DNA from: Opitutia bacterium | GTDB lineage: Bacteria > Verrucomicrobiota > Verrucomicrobiia > Opitutales > Opitutaceae | NCBI GenBank assembly: GCA_016187945.1 | Contig: JACPIT010000011.1 | Span: forward strand, 62,001 to 126,000 | Direction of reading: 5' to 3' | DNA: 64,000 nucleotides | Shown here: piece after piece, positions 36,716-45,871 of the stretch | Layout of the letters: every line of letters begins with the position of its first letter | How positions within the stretch are numbered: position 1 is the first letter of the stretch | Notes under the pieces: model-generated | The model's database searches: none | What the model was told of the DNA's origin: nothing | Seen by the model: the letters and a program-made list of their open reading frames with translations, nothing else | Made by a program: the position numbers and the translations under genes

Positions 36716-36758
36716 CCCCCCCCGAAAAGTGTAACCTAATAGGTTACAGTTTTCCGGG
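36716..36758. repeat. C8-GAA hairpin between kdpA and kdpB
   Basis: Eight C residues and GAAAAG lead into the arm tgtaacct-aat-aggttaca, and the stem is extended by cccgaaaa / ttttccggg, giving about 17 paired bases with one mismatch and one bulge. There is no U-run after the stem, so it is not a classical terminator. It could attenuate or protect the mRNA between kdpA and kdpB. The core ACCTAATAGGT also occurs in the terminator stem at 10349-10379. Confidence 0.65.
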
Positions 36759-36790
36759 CCGCGCACTCCCTCACCTCGCTCTCTTCGCTC

Positions 36791-38869
36791 ATGAAACCCA
36801 CTCACGCCTCCGCCTGGGATGCCGCCCTGCTCCGCCGCGCCGCGATCGACGCCGTGCGCAAGCTCGACCCGCGCGAACTCTGGCGCAACCCCGTCATCTT
36901 CGTCACCGCGCTCGGCGCCGTCGCCGTCACCTTCGTCGCCGTGCACGATCTCTTCGCGGGCACGCTCACCAGCTTCACGACGCAGATCACCCTCTGGCTG
37001 TGGTTCACCGTGCTGTTCGCGACTTTTGCCGAAGCCATCGCCGAAGGCCGCGGCAAGGCCCAAGCCGACTCGCTGAAACGCGCCCGATCCCAAGTCTTCG
37101 CGCACCGCACGCGCCCCGACGCCACCGAAGAACGCGTCGCCGCCACCGATCTGCGCAAAGGCGACATCGTCATCTGCGAAGCGCGCGACGTCATCCCCGC
37201 CGACGGCGAAGTCATCGAAGGCATCGCCAGCGTCGACGAGTCCGCCATCACCGGCGAATCCGCCCCCGTCGTCCGCGAGAGCGGCGGCGACCGCAGCGCC
37301 GTCACCGGCGGCACCCGCGTGCTGAGCGACCGCATCGTCGTGCGCGTCACCGTCGAGCCGGGCTCCGGCTTCCTCGACCGCATGATCGGCCTCGTCGAAG
37401 GCGCCTCGCGCCAGCGCACGCCCAACGAGATCGCGCTCGGGATTTTGCTCGTCGCGCTCACGGCGATATTCCTCGGCGTCGTCGCCACGCTGCCGTTCTT
37501 CGCCAGCTTCAGCGAATCGCTCGCCGGTCAACCCGGCGCGATCGACACCTCGCTGCCCGTGCTCGTGTCGCTCTTCGTCTGCCTGATACCGACGACCATC
37601 GGCGGCCTGCTCAGCGCCATCGGCATCAGCGGCATCGACCGCCTCATCCGCCGCAACGTCATCGCGACCTCCGGCCGCGCCGTCGAAGCCGCGGGCGACA
37701 TCGACGTGCTCCTGCTCGACAAGACCGGCACGATCACGCTCGGCAACCGCCAAGCCGTCGAATTTCTCCCCGCGCCCGGTGTCGCCGCCGAGCGCCTCGC
37801 CTCCGCCGCGCAACTCGCCTCGCTCGCCGACGAGACACCCGAGGGCCGCAGCATCGCCGTGCTCGCGAAGGAGAAGTTCAACCTCCGCGAACGCGAGGTC
37901 GCCGCGCCGCACGCGACCTTCGTGCCCTTCGCCGCGCAAACGCGCATGAGCGGCGTCGATCTCGCCGGCCGCTCGATCCGCAAAGGCGCCGCCGACAGCG
38001 TGCGCGCGTGGGTCGCCGCGCAAAGCGGCGCGTGGCCCGCCGAAGTCGCCGCCACCGTCGAGCGCATCGCCAAAGCTGGCGGCACGCCGCTCGTCGTCGC
38101 CGAGGACGCCGCCGTGCTGGGCGTCGTTTACCTCAAGGACGTCGTCAAAGGCGGCATCAAGGAACGTTTCGCCGAACTCCGCCGCATGGGCATTCGCACC
38201 GTCATGATCACTGGCGACAACCCGCTCACCGCCGCCGCCATCGCCGCCGAGGCGGGCGTGGACGATTTTCTCGCGCAAGCCACGCCCGAGATGAAACTCG
38301 CGCGCATCCGCGCCGAGCAAGCCGCCGGCCGCCTCGTTGCGATGACCGGCGACGGCACGAACGACGCCCCTGCGCTCGCCCAGGCCGACGTCGGCGTCGC
38401 CATGAACACCGGCACGCAGGCCGCGCGCGAAGCCGGCAACATGGTCGACCTCGACTCGAACCCGACGAAGCTCATCGAGATCGTCGAGATCGGCAAACAA
38501 CTGCTCATGACGCGCGGCGCGCTCACGACCTTCTCCGTCGCCAACGACGTCGCGAAATACTTCGCGATCGTCCCCGCGATGTTCGCCGCGCTCTACGCCG
38601 TCTCCGGCGGCGCCGCCGGCCCGCTCGCCGCGTTGAACGTCATGGCGCTCCACTCGCCGCACAGCGCGATCCTCAGCGCCGTGATTTTCAACGCGCTCAT
38701 CATCGTCGCGCTCGTGCCGCTCGCGCTGCGCGGCGTCGCCTACCGTGCGCTCCCCGCCGCCGACCTGCTGCGCCGCAATCTCGTCGTCTACGGCCTCGGC
38801 GGCCTCGTCGCGCCCTTCGTCGGCATCAAGCTCATCGACCTCCTCCTCGTCGCCGCGCACCTCGCGTGA
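36791..38869 (+). CDS. kdpB: Potassium-transporting ATPase ATP-binding subunit B
   Basis: A 692-residue P-type ATPase of the Kdp group. The actuator loop [20 protein letters not shown], the phosphorylation site DKTGTIT with Asp310, the nucleotide-binding motifs KGAAD and [14 protein letters not shown], and the hinge [20 protein letters not shown] are all intact. Seven membrane helices are expected. ATP hydrolysis here drives K+ uptake through KdpA. The long gap to kdpC (132 bp) contains an inverted repeat, unusual inside an operon whose products form a fixed complex. Confidence 0.96.
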   Translation: MKPTHASAWDAALLRRAAIDAVRKLDPRELWRNPVIFVTALGAVAVTFVAVHDLFAGTLTSFTTQITLWLWFTVLFATFAEAIAEGRGKAQADSLKRARSQVFAHRTRPDATEERVAATDLRKGDIVICEARDVIPADGEVIEGIASVDESAITGESAPVVRESGGDRSAVTGGTRVLSDRIVVRVTVEPGSGFLDRMIGLVEGASRQRTPNEIALGILLVALTAIFLGVVATLPFFASFSESLAGQPGAIDTSLPVLVSLFVCLIPTTIGGLLSAIGISGIDRLIRRNVIATSGRAVEAAGDIDVLLLDKTGTITLGNRQAVEFLPAPGVAAERLASAAQLASLADETPEGRSIAVLAKEKFNLREREVAAPHATFVPFAAQTRMSGVDLAGRSIRKGAADSVRAWVAAQSGAWPAEVAATVERIAKAGGTPLVVAEDAAVLGVVYLKDVVKGGIKERFAELRRMGIRTVMITGDNPLTAAAIAAEAGVDDFLAQATPEMKLARIRAEQAAGRLVAMTGDGTNDAPALAQADVGVAMNTGTQAAREAGNMVDLDSNPTKLIEIVEIGKQLLMTRGALTTFSVANDVAKYFAIVPAMFAALYAVSGGAAGPLAALNVMALHSPHSAILSAVIFNALIIVALVPLALRGVAYRALPAADLLRRNLVVYGLGGLVAPFVGIKLIDLLLVAAHLA

Positions 38870-38895
38870 AGCACGAATAAACCGATTCGATCTTG

Positions 38896-38980
38896 AACAC
38901 AGAGGACACAGAGATCGCAGAGAAATGCTCCGATCTTCGGTATTCCAGCTCTCTGTGCCCTCCGCGTCCTCTGTGTTAAA
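38896..38980. repeat. ACAGAG-type inverted repeat between kdpB and kdpC
   Basis: Arms aacacagaggacacagagat (from 38896) and tccgcgtcctctgtgttaaa (to about 38980) are inverted copies of each other. Arms of similar composition occur around 453-600, 53161-53268 and 58343-58498. The arms contain almost only A, C and G on one strand. Confidence 0.6.
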
Positions 38981-39001
38981 TCTTCCGTCCGATCATCTCT
39001 C

Positions 39002-39568
39002 ATGAAAACCACTCTCGCCGCCCTGCGCCTCCTCGTCGCGCTCACGCTCCTCACCGGCCTCGCCTACCCGCTCGCCGTTTGGGCGCTCGGCCGCGCGTTC
39101 TTCCGCGACGCCGCCGAAGGCTCGCTCCTGCACCGCGACGGCCAACTCGTCGGCTCCGCGCTGCTCGCGCAAAAAACCACCGACCCGCGCTACTTCTGGC
39201 CGCGCCCGTCCGCCGCCGACTTCGCCACCGTCGCCTCCGGCGCGAGCAACCAGGCCTGGACGAGCGCCAGACTCCACGCGGACCTCGCCGCCCGCCGCAC
39301 CGCCTACGCCGGCACGCCGGACGCCGCGAGCGCGATTCCGTCCGATCTGCTCACCGCCAGCGGCAGCGGCCTCGACCCCGAAATCTCGCTCGCCGCCGCG
39401 CAGTTTCAAATCGCCCGCATCGCCGCTGCGCGCCGCCTCACGGCCCCGCAACGAAATGCGCTCGCCGATCTCGTTGCGCAGCACGCCGAGGGCGGGCAAC
39501 TTAGTCCGGCCCGCGTCAACGTCCTCCGCCTCAACCTCGCCCTCGACACCGCCTTCCCCGCTCCGTGA
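39002..39568 (+). CDS. kdpC: Potassium-transporting ATPase subunit C
   Basis: A 188-residue protein with one N-terminal membrane helix (LAALRLLVALTLLTGLAYPL). Conserved periplasmic motifs are GQLVGSALLAQKTTDPRYFW, RPSAADFATVASGASN, IPSDLLTASGSGLDPEIS and LNLALD at the end. KdpC stabilises the KdpA-KdpB complex and raises K+ affinity. The stop codon overlaps the GTG start of kdpD by four bases, so translation of the sensor is probably coupled. Confidence 0.95.
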   Translation: MKTTLAALRLLVALTLLTGLAYPLAVWALGRAFFRDAAEGSLLHRDGQLVGSALLAQKTTDPRYFWPRPSAADFATVASGASNQAWTSARLHADLAARRTAYAGTPDAASAIPSDLLTASGSGLDPEISLAAAQFQIARIAAARRLTAPQRNALADLVAQHAEGGQLSPARVNVLRLNLALDTAFPAP

Positions 39569-42228
39569 CCGCTCCCGCCCGGCCCAATCCCGACGCCCTG
39601 CTCGCCTCGCTCCAGGCGAGCGAAGCGCGCGCGCGCCGCGGGCACTTGAAAATTTTCCTCGGGATGTGCCCGGGCGTGGGCAAGACCTACGCCATGCTCC
39701 GCGCCGGCCAGCGCGAGCGCGCCGCGGGCACGAACGTCGTCGTCGGCATCGTCGAGACGCACGGCCGCACCGAGACCGAAGCGTTGCTCAACGGCCTCGA
39801 AACGCTCCCGCGCCGCGCGATCGATTACCGCGGCGCGCAGCTCGGCGAACTCGATCTCGAAGCCGTCCGCGCGCGCGCGCCGCGCCTCGTGCTCGTCGAC
39901 GAACTCGCGCACACCAACGCCCCCGGCTCGCGCCACGCCAAGCGCTGGCAGGACGTCGTCGAGTTGCTCGACGCCGGCATCGACGTGCTCACGACGCTGA
40001 ACATCCAACACGTCGAGTCGCGCGCCGACGCCGTGCGCGAGATCACCGGCGCCGTGCAGCGCGAGACCGTGCCGGACTCCGTGCTCGACCTCGCCGACGA
40101 ACTCGAGCTCGTCGACCTCACGCCCGAGGGCCTGCTCGAACGCTTGCAGGAGGGCAAAGTCTACCTCGGCGACCGCGCCGCCGCGGCCGCGCAGAATTTT
40201 TTCCAGGAATCGCACCTCGCCGCACTGCGCGAGCTCGCGCTCCGCTACACCGCCGAACGCGTCGACCGCCAGCTCCGCGAGTTGCGCGCCGGCGCCGCGA
40301 AGCAGACCGTCTGGCGCAGCGGCGAGCGTCTGCTCGTCGCCGTCGGCCCAAGTCCGTTTTCCACGCAACTCGTCCGCTGGACGCGCCGCCTCGCCGCCGC
40401 GCAGGGCGCCGCGTGGATCGCCGTGCACGTCGAAGCGCTCTCGCCGCTCCCGCCGGAGGACCAGCGGCTGGTCGACAAGAACCTCGCCCTCGCGCGCGAA
40501 CTCGGCGCCGAAGTCGTCGTGACGCAGGACGCCGACATCGCCGCCGCGCTCGTGCGCACCGCGATCCAGCACAACGCCACGCAGATCGTCATCGGCAAAC
40601 CGCGCGCGCGCCGCGTGCTCGACCTCGTGCGCGGCACGCTCGTCGACCGCCTGCTCCGCCTCGGCGGCAAGATCGACATCTACGTCGTCCCCGTGGAAAA
40701 CCGCGCGCCGCTGGTCAATCTCGCGCACTTTGACCACGAGCTGCGCAGCGGCGCCAACGAATACGCGTTCGTCGCCGTCGTGCTCGCCGCCATCACGCTC
40801 GGCGGCGCGCTGCTGCCGACGAACTACTACCTCGGCACCGGCCTCGTCTATCTGCTCGCGACGATCCTGCTCAGCCTGCGCGTCGGCCGCGGCCCCGTGC
40901 TCGCCGCCGGCGTGCTCAGCGCGCTGGCGTGGAATTTTCTCTTCATCCCGCCGCGCTTCACGTTCCGCATCGAGAAGGTCGAGGACGGCCTGCTCTTCGG
41001 CACGTATTTCGTCGTCGCGCTCGTCGCCGGGCAACTCACCGCGCGCATCCGCGCCCAAGCCGTGGCCGAGCGCCGCCGCGAAGGCCGCGCCGTGGCGCTG
41101 TTCCAGCTCACGCGCGCGCTCGCCGCCGCGCGCACGCTCGACGAGGCGGTGTTCGCCGCGCTGCGCCAGGCGGATCAGCTCTTCGGCGCCAAGACCGCGT
41201 TGCTGCTCGGCGGCGCGCCCGAGTCGCTCGTGCCGCATTTCGCCGGCTCGCTCGCGCTCGACGAGAAGGAGCGCGGCGTCGCCGATTGGGTGCTGCTGCA
41301 CCGGCGACCCGCGGGACGCTTCACCGACACGCTGCCGGCCGCGGCGGCGTTTTATCTGCCGCTCGTGCGCGAGGACCGCGCCATCGGCGTGCTCGGCGTC
41401 GCCGTGCCGCGCGAGCAGGAGCTGACGCTCGCGCAACGCGACCTGCTCGAAGCCTTCGCGCGCCAGCTCGCGCTCAGTGTCGAACAGGAGCAACTGCGCG
41501 AGGCCAGCGAGCGCGAGAAGCTGCTCGCCGAGTCGGAAAAACTCCACCGCGTGCTGCTCGACAGCGTGTCGCACGAGCTGCGCACGCCGCTGGCGGTCAT
41601 CACCGGCTCGCTGGAAAATCTCGTCGACGCGCCCACCGATCTCCGCGCCGCGCTCGTCGAGGAAGCGCGCGCCGCCGCGCGGCGCTTGAACCGCCTCGTC
41701 GGCAACCTGCTCGACCAGACGCGTCTCGAGAGCGGCGCGCTGCGTCCGCGCCTCGACTGGTGCGACGCGCGCGACCTCGTGAACGCGGCGCTCGACGGCG
41801 TGCGCGACGAACTCGCCGGCCACCCGCTCGACATCGTGGTGCCGTCGGACTTGCCGCCGGTGCGCGCGGATTTCGCGCTGACGGAGCAGGCGCTCGCGAA
41901 CTTGTTGCTCAACGCCGCGCGCCACACGCCGGAGACGACCCCGGTGTTCGTGACCGCCGGCACCGAACGCGGCGGGCAGCGGGTGTTTTTCACCGTTGCG
42001 GACCGCGGACCGGGATTCCCGCTCGAGATGCGCGAGCGGCTGTTTAAGAAATTCGAGCGCGGCGACGCCGCGAAAGCCGGCGGGCTCGGTCTTGGCTTGT
42101 CGCTCGTGCGCGGCTTCGTCGCGGCGCAGGGCGGCGAGATTGTCGTCGGCGAAAACCCCGGCGGCGGCGCGGTGTTCACGATCTACCTGCCGCACCAAAC
42201 CGCGCAGCCGGAGCCGGCGGCGGAGTGA
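39565..42228 (+). CDS. kdpD: Potassium-sensing histidine kinase KdpD
   Basis: An 887-residue protein with full KdpD architecture. The N-terminal ATP-binding domain has Walker A GMCPGVGKTYAML and LVDELAHTNAPGSRHAKRWQ. A USP-like domain follows (to about residue 360), then four membrane helices (YAFVAVVLAAITLGGALLPT onward), a GAF-like region, HisKA with SHELRTPLAVITGSLENL, and HATPase motifs NLLLNAARHTPET and GLGLGLSLVRGFV. It phosphorylates KdpE when K+ is limiting. The GTG start overlaps the kdpC stop. This is a complete, not truncated, KdpD. Confidence 0.95.
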   Translation: MTAPARPNPDALLASLQASEARARRGHLKIFLGMCPGVGKTYAMLRAGQRERAAGTNVVVGIVETHGRTETEALLNGLETLPRRAIDYRGAQLGELDLEAVRARAPRLVLVDELAHTNAPGSRHAKRWQDVVELLDAGIDVLTTLNIQHVESRADAVREITGAVQRETVPDSVLDLADELELVDLTPEGLLERLQEGKVYLGDRAAAAAQNFFQESHLAALRELALRYTAERVDRQLRELRAGAAKQTVWRSGERLLVAVGPSPFSTQLVRWTRRLAAAQGAAWIAVHVEALSPLPPEDQRLVDKNLALARELGAEVVVTQDADIAAALVRTAIQHNATQIVIGKPRARRVLDLVRGTLVDRLLRLGGKIDIYVVPVENRAPLVNLAHFDHELRSGANEYAFVAVVLAAITLGGALLPTNYYLGTGLVYLLATILLSLRVGRGPVLAAGVLSALAWNFLFIPPRFTFRIEKVEDGLLFGTYFVVALVAGQLTARIRAQAVAERRREGRAVALFQLTRALAAARTLDEAVFAALRQADQLFGAKTALLLGGAPESLVPHFAGSLALDEKERGVADWVLLHRRPAGRFTDTLPAAAAFYLPLVREDRAIGVLGVAVPREQELTLAQRDLLEAFARQLALSVEQEQLREASEREKLLAESEKLHRVLLDSVSHELRTPLAVITGSLENLVDAPTDLRAALVEEARAAARRLNRLVGNLLDQTRLESGALRPRLDWCDARDLVNAALDGVRDELAGHPLDIVVPSDLPPVRADFALTEQALANLLLNAARHTPETTPVFVTAGTERGGQRVFFTVADRGPGFPLEMRERLFKKFERGDAAKAGGLGLGLSLVRGFVAAQGGEIVVGENPGGGAVFTIYLPHQTAQPEPAAE

Positions 42229-42267
42229 CGCGGGCGTCTCCAAGTCAGCGAGCAGCGGCTGTCACAG

Positions 42268-42339
42268 GTAGGGCGGAGCGGCCCGCTCCGCCGCGTTCAC
42301 GGCATTGCGATCCCGGCGGACCGGGCCGGTCCGCCCTAC
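42268..42339. repeat. REPIN-like element between kdpD and kdpE
   Basis: GTAGG plus hairpin gcggagcggcccgctccgc, then a 25-bp middle, then gcggaccgggccggtccgc plus CCTAC. Both half stems are near perfect. It sits in the 190-bp gap before the kdpE start. Confidence 0.7.
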
Positions 42340-42418
42340 CTCCGAACTCCGTGGCGACTTGCGCGCGTCGGGATTCGTTCGCCGTCGACCCCTTTGTGTC
42401 TTTTTCTACCCGTCGCCC

Positions 42419-43111
42419 ATGACCGCACCCGCCGCCAACGCCACGCTCCTCGTCATCGACGACGAGAAGCAGATCCGCCGGCTCCTGCGCGTGACGCTCG
42501 AGTCGGGCGGCTACGCGGTGCGCGAGGCGGAGAACGCCACGCTGGGCTTGCAGGAAGTCGCGCATCAGGCGCCGGACGGCATCGTGCTCGACCTCGGCTT
42601 GCCGGACCTCGACGGCGTCGAAGTCATCCGCCGCCTGCGCGAGTGGTCGCGCGTGCCCGTGCTCGTGCTCTCCGTGCGCGAGGGCGAGGAGGAGAAAATC
42701 GCCGCGCTCGACGCCGGCGCCGACGATTACCTGACGAAGCCCTTCGGGGGCCGCGAACTGCTCGCGCGCGTGCGCGCCATCCTGCGCCGCGCGCCCGGCG
42801 GGCAGGAAGCGGCGGTGGTGAAGTTCGGCGAGATCGAGATCGACCTCGCCGCGCGCCTCGTGCGCCGTGCCGGCACGGAGGTGCACCTGACGGCGAAGGA
42901 ATACGCATTTCTCAAACTCCTCGTGCAGCACCGCGGCAAAGTCGTCACGCACCGCCAAATCCTCCGCGAAGTCTGGGGCCCAGCCGCCGAGGAGCGGACG
43001 GATTACCTGCGCGTGCACATGACGCACCTCCGCCAAAAGCTCGAGCCGACGCCCGCCACCCCGCGCCACCTGCGCACCGAGGCGGGCATCGGGTATCGGT
43101 TGGTGGAGTGA
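42419..43111 (+). CDS. kdpE: Response regulator KdpE
   Basis: A 230-residue OmpR-type regulator. The receiver has acidic pocket VIDDEKQ, phosphoacceptor Asp58 in GIVLDLGLPDLDG, LSVRE and the switch lysine in DDYLTKPFGGREL. The C-terminal winged helix has VHLTAKEYAFLKLLVQHRGK, HRQILREVWGP and YLRVHMTHLRQKLE, matching KdpE closely. It should activate the kdpABC promoter when phosphorylated by KdpD. The ATG at 42419 gives the standard KdpE N-terminus. The gap from kdpD (190 bp) carries a REPIN, where most bacteria have a short overlap. Confidence 0.93.
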   Translation: MTAPAANATLLVIDDEKQIRRLLRVTLESGGYAVREAENATLGLQEVAHQAPDGIVLDLGLPDLDGVEVIRRLREWSRVPVLVLSVREGEEEKIAALDAGADDYLTKPFGGRELLARVRAILRRAPGGQEAAVVKFGEIEIDLAARLVRRAGTEVHLTAKEYAFLKLLVQHRGKVVTHRQILREVWGPAAEERTDYLRVHMTHLRQKLEPTPATPRHLRTEAGIGYRLVE

Positions 43112-43129
43112 CCAGCGACGCAGCGTGAG

Positions 43130-43236
43130 GTAGGGCGCGGACTCTCACGGACTCACCGGATGGGCAACACTTTCCCTTTCGCGCTGGCGGCGCGAAGCCC
43201 GCGGGCTTTCCGCGGCGAAGGGATTCGCCGCCCTAC
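43130..43236. repeat. GTAG/CTAC repeat pair downstream of kdpE
   Basis: GTAGGGCGCGGAC (43130) and the mirrored gggattcgccgccctac (to 43236) flank a spacer between the convergent kdpE and adenine deaminase genes. The second half also contains cgcgggctttccgcgg as an inner stem. Confidence 0.5.
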
Positions 43237-43246
43237 CTTTCCCGCG

Positions 43247-44923
43247 TCACTGATTCAGCGGCACGAAGCCCCACTGCGTCGCCGAAAACAACCCGCGGTC
43301 GCTCAGCTTCAGATCGGGGATCACGAGCAGCGCCATGAACGACAGCGTCATGAACGGCGCGTCGAGTTTCGAGCCGAGCTTTTTAGCTGCGCGATCGAGC
43401 TCCGTGTAGCGCTGCGCCACCCAGCGCCCGTCGCGGTTCGACATCAGCCCCGCGATCGGCAGCGGCAACACGCGGCCGCGCCCCGCGCGATCGACGACGC
43501 TCAGGCCGCCGCGATTTTTAATCACGAGATTCACCGCGCGCGCCAGCGCCTCATCGTCAGCGCCGACCGCGACGATGTTGTGCGAATCGTGCGCCACCGA
43601 CGACGCCAGCGCACCCGCCTTCAGCCCAAACCCGCGGATGAACCCCACCGCCACGCGCACCCCGCCAAACTCCGTATTACGGAGTTTGGGCGGGTTCGCG
43701 TAGCGGTTCACGACGGCGATCTTCAGCAAGTCGCGCTTCGGGTCGGAAACGAACGCGCGCTCGCGCACCGTCGGCACCTCGCGCAGGTGGCGCGTGATGA
43801 GCTGGCCGTTGAGCGCCTCGATGACGTTCAGCTTCGCGCCGCCGGTCGGTCGCACGGCGAAATCCGCCGCGACGCGCGGCCGGGCGCGAAACTGGTTCGG
43901 CGTCTTCGTGCGCAGTCGCTTCAGGCGCGAGCGGCCGTTCGCGGCGACGAGCGTGCCGTCGATGTAGGTGCGCTGCACGCGGAAGTTTTTCCAGCCGTCG
44001 ACGACGATGAAATCCGCCGGATCGCCCGCGCGCAGCAGGCCGACGTTCATCTTGTAGTGCTCGACCGGATTCACGCTCGCCGCGCGCAGCACGTCGAAGC
44101 GATCCGCACCGCTCGCGAGCGCGCGGCGCACGTGCGCGTCGAGGTGGTGCTGCACGAGCAGGTCCGGGTGCAGGTCGTCGCAGCAAAGCATCACGCGATC
44201 GGCATGCGTCTTCAGCAGCGGCGCGAGCGCAGCGAAGTTGCGCGCGGCCGAGCCTTCGCGGATGAGAACCTTCATCCCGGCAGCAAGTTTGTCCTGCGCT
44301 TCCTCGAGCGTGAAACACTCGTGGTCGGTCGACGGGCCGGCCTTCGCGTAGGCGCGCGCCTGCTCGCCGCGCAGGCCCGGCGCGTGGCCGTCGATCGGTT
44401 TGCCGAGCTTCTTCGCTGTCGCGATCATTTCGCGCAGCGCGGGATCGCCGGCGAGCACGCCGGGGAAATTCATCACTTCGGCGAGGTAGTGGACGTCGCG
44501 GCGCTTCAGCAGGCGCGCGACGGCTCTCGCGTCGAGCGCGGCGCCGGCGGACTCGAACGTCGTCGCCGGCACGCACGAGGGCGCGCCGAAGTGAAACTTC
44601 AGCGGCGTGCGCGCGCCGTCGCGGATCATGTAGTCGACGCCGCGCTCGCCGAGCACGTTGGCGATTTCGTGCGGATCGGAGATCGTCGCCACCGTGCCGT
44701 GCGCTACGGCCAGCCGCGCGAATTCCGAGGGCGGCAGCAGCGAACTCTCGATGTGGATGTGCGCATCGACGAAGCCCGGCAGAATCAGCCGCGACTCGCG
44801 CACAGCGTCGTCGCGCACGAGGCGCACGATGCACCCGTCGCGCCACTCGACCCGGCCCGCGTAGCAGGTTCGGGCGTGCAAATCCACGATCTGGCCGGGT
44901 AGGCGCTGCAAACGATCTTTCAT
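43247..44923 (-). CDS. ade: Adenine deaminase
   Basis: A 558-residue amidohydrolase. LPGFVDAHIHIESSLLPPSE is the metal-binding HxH region. AHGTVATISDPHEIANVLG, DGHAPGLRGEQARAYAKAG with STDHECFTLEEA, and MLCCDDLHPDLL follow, as in Ade enzymes. The C-terminal domain has GFIRGFGLKAGALASSVAHD with SHNIVAVG. It converts adenine to hypoxanthine and ammonia in the cytosol. In this C-terminal domain, after NRYA, an extra segment PPKLRNTEFGG is encoded exactly by a palindrome (43661-43694). The frame is preserved, so the enzyme is probably functional. The ATG at 44923 gives the expected N-terminus; clpP starts divergently. Confidence 0.93.
   Translation of the reverse strand: MKDRLQRLPGQIVDLHARTCYAGRVEWRDGCIVRLVRDDAVRESRLILPGFVDAHIHIESSLLPPSEFARLAVAHGTVATISDPHEIANVLGERGVDYMIRDGARTPLKFHFGAPSCVPATTFESAGAALDARAVARLLKRRDVHYLAEVMNFPGVLAGDPALREMIATAKKLGKPIDGHAPGLRGEQARAYAKAGPSTDHECFTLEEAQDKLAAGMKVLIREGSAARNFAALAPLLKTHADRVMLCCDDLHPDLLVQHHLDAHVRRALASGADRFDVLRAASVNPVEHYKMNVGLLRAGDPADFIVVDGWKNFRVQRTYIDGTLVAANGRSRLKRLRTKTPNQFRARPRVAADFAVRPTGGAKLNVIEALNGQLITRHLREVPTVRERAFVSDPKRDLLKIAVVNRYANPPKLRNTEFGGVRVAVGFIRGFGLKAGALASSVAHDSHNIVAVGADDEALARAVNLVIKNRGGLSVVDRAGRGRVLPLPIAGLMSNRDGRWVAQRYTELDRAAKKLGSKLDAPFMTLSFMALLVIPDLKLSDRGLFSATQWGFVPLNQ
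43661..43694. repeat. In-frame palindromic element inside ade
   Basis: The arms cccgccaaactccgta and tacggagtttgggcggg pair over about 16 bases around one T, with a single-base offset. Read with the gene it adds PPKLRNTEFGG without shifting the frame. A near-identical palindrome is in the spacer at 10162-10188, with c/g replaced by g/c at one pair of symmetric positions. Confidence 0.8.
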
Positions 44924-45013
44924 CGCCGCCAGCCTGCGGGGCAGGCCGCCCGCTGGCAATCCCCGCCCAAAAACGACTCGCAAAACCGCTCCACCGGTGC
45001 ACGGTTCAGAGCC

Positions 45014-45664
45014 ATGTCCGCTCACACTCTCACCCGCGATTACCAGAACCCGATCACGCCGCGCCTGGACGACGACGATGACGACCGCGAGGACTCGACC
45101 GTCGGCAAAACCCCGACGCCCGTGGGCGCGCAAATCCAGCGCAAGTTCCTCGAACAGCGGAAAATTTTCCTCTGGGGCGCCGTCACCGACGAGTCCGCGA
45201 AAGACCTCACCGAGAAGCTGCTCTACCTCGAAGCCGTCGGCCCGGGCAAAGAAATCAACTTCTACATGAACACGCCCGGCGGCTCCATCACGGCCGGCAT
45301 GGCGGTCTACGACACGATCAAGCTCATCACTTCGCCCGTGAACATCATCGTCACCGGCATGGCCGCCTCGATGGGTTCGATCCTGCTCAGCTCCGTGCAA
45401 AAAGGCCGGCGCTTCATCTTCCCGCACGCCCGCGTGCTCATCCACCAGCCGCTCATCACCGGCCGCATGGTCGGCCCCGCGTCGGACATCAACATTCAGG
45501 CGAAGGAAATGGAAAAACTCCGCGCCGAACTGAATCAGATCCTCGCCGAAGCCTCGGGCCAGCCGATCGAGAAAGTCGCGAAGGACTCCGACCGCGATTT
45601 CTACCTGAACGCGCAGGAAGCCATCGCCTACGGCCTCGCCGACAAGATCGTCACGAAGCTCTGA
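45014..45664 (+). CDS. clpP: ATP-dependent Clp protease proteolytic subunit
   Basis: A 216-residue protein. GMAASMGSILLSS carries catalytic Ser119, RVLIHQPL carries His144, and DSDRDFYLNAQEAIAYGLAD contains the catalytic Asp. NTPGGSITAGMAVYDTI is the ClpP handle-adjacent signature. The N-terminus (about 45 residues before the fold) is longer than in E. coli and has an acidic run, DDDDDDRED. No clpX or tig gene is adjacent, so this could be one of several ClpP paralogues. It forms the peptidase chamber that works with ClpX or ClpA in the cytosol. Confidence 0.93.
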   Translation: MSAHTLTRDYQNPITPRLDDDDDDREDSTVGKTPTPVGAQIQRKFLEQRKIFLWGAVTDESAKDLTEKLLYLEAVGPGKEINFYMNTPGGSITAGMAVYDTIKLITSPVNIIVTGMAASMGSILLSSVQKGRRFIFPHARVLIHQPLITGRMVGPASDINIQAKEMEKLRAELNQILAEASGQPIEKVAKDSDRDFYLNAQEAIAYGLADKIVTKL

Positions 45665-45871
45665 GCGACCGACGCAGGAGCCGTCTCCTGTCGGAGCGGC
45701 TTTACGCCACTATGGCCGCGAAGCGCCGTCCGTCCGCGAACGTTTCCCGTAGCCGCCGACGTCAGTCGGCTGTCCGGACGGGGCGGGCTTCGTCAGCCGA
45801 CTCACGTCGGCTGCGACGACGGCTCTCGCCACTCGGCAAGTTTTGCGCGACCGCGCCCGCCACCGCCGCGC
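45665..45871. repeat. Spacer with family A half REP and family B REPIN
   Basis: gtcggagcggctttacgcc (about 45690-45709) is half of family A. From 45749, GTAGCCGCCGACGTCAGTCGGCTG and the mirrored cagccgactcacgtcggctg (to about 45818) form a family B pair. The pair recurs at 48467-48535 on the far side of the crcB operon. No gene is seen. Confidence 0.65.

Noticed and set aside
36716-36758. Rho-independent terminator after kdpA
   Set aside because: The hairpin is strong but no T-run follows on either strand, and kdpB must be made with kdpA.
36317-38860. 847-codon minus-strand frame opposite kdpB
   Set aside because: Antisense shadow; no recognisable domain, and kdpB has all P-type ATPase motifs.
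39406-42243. 945-codon minus-strand frame opposite kdpD
   Set aside because: Antisense shadow of kdpD; the composition (E/R/A-rich, no motifs) is typical of complement frames, and kdpD is beyond doubt.
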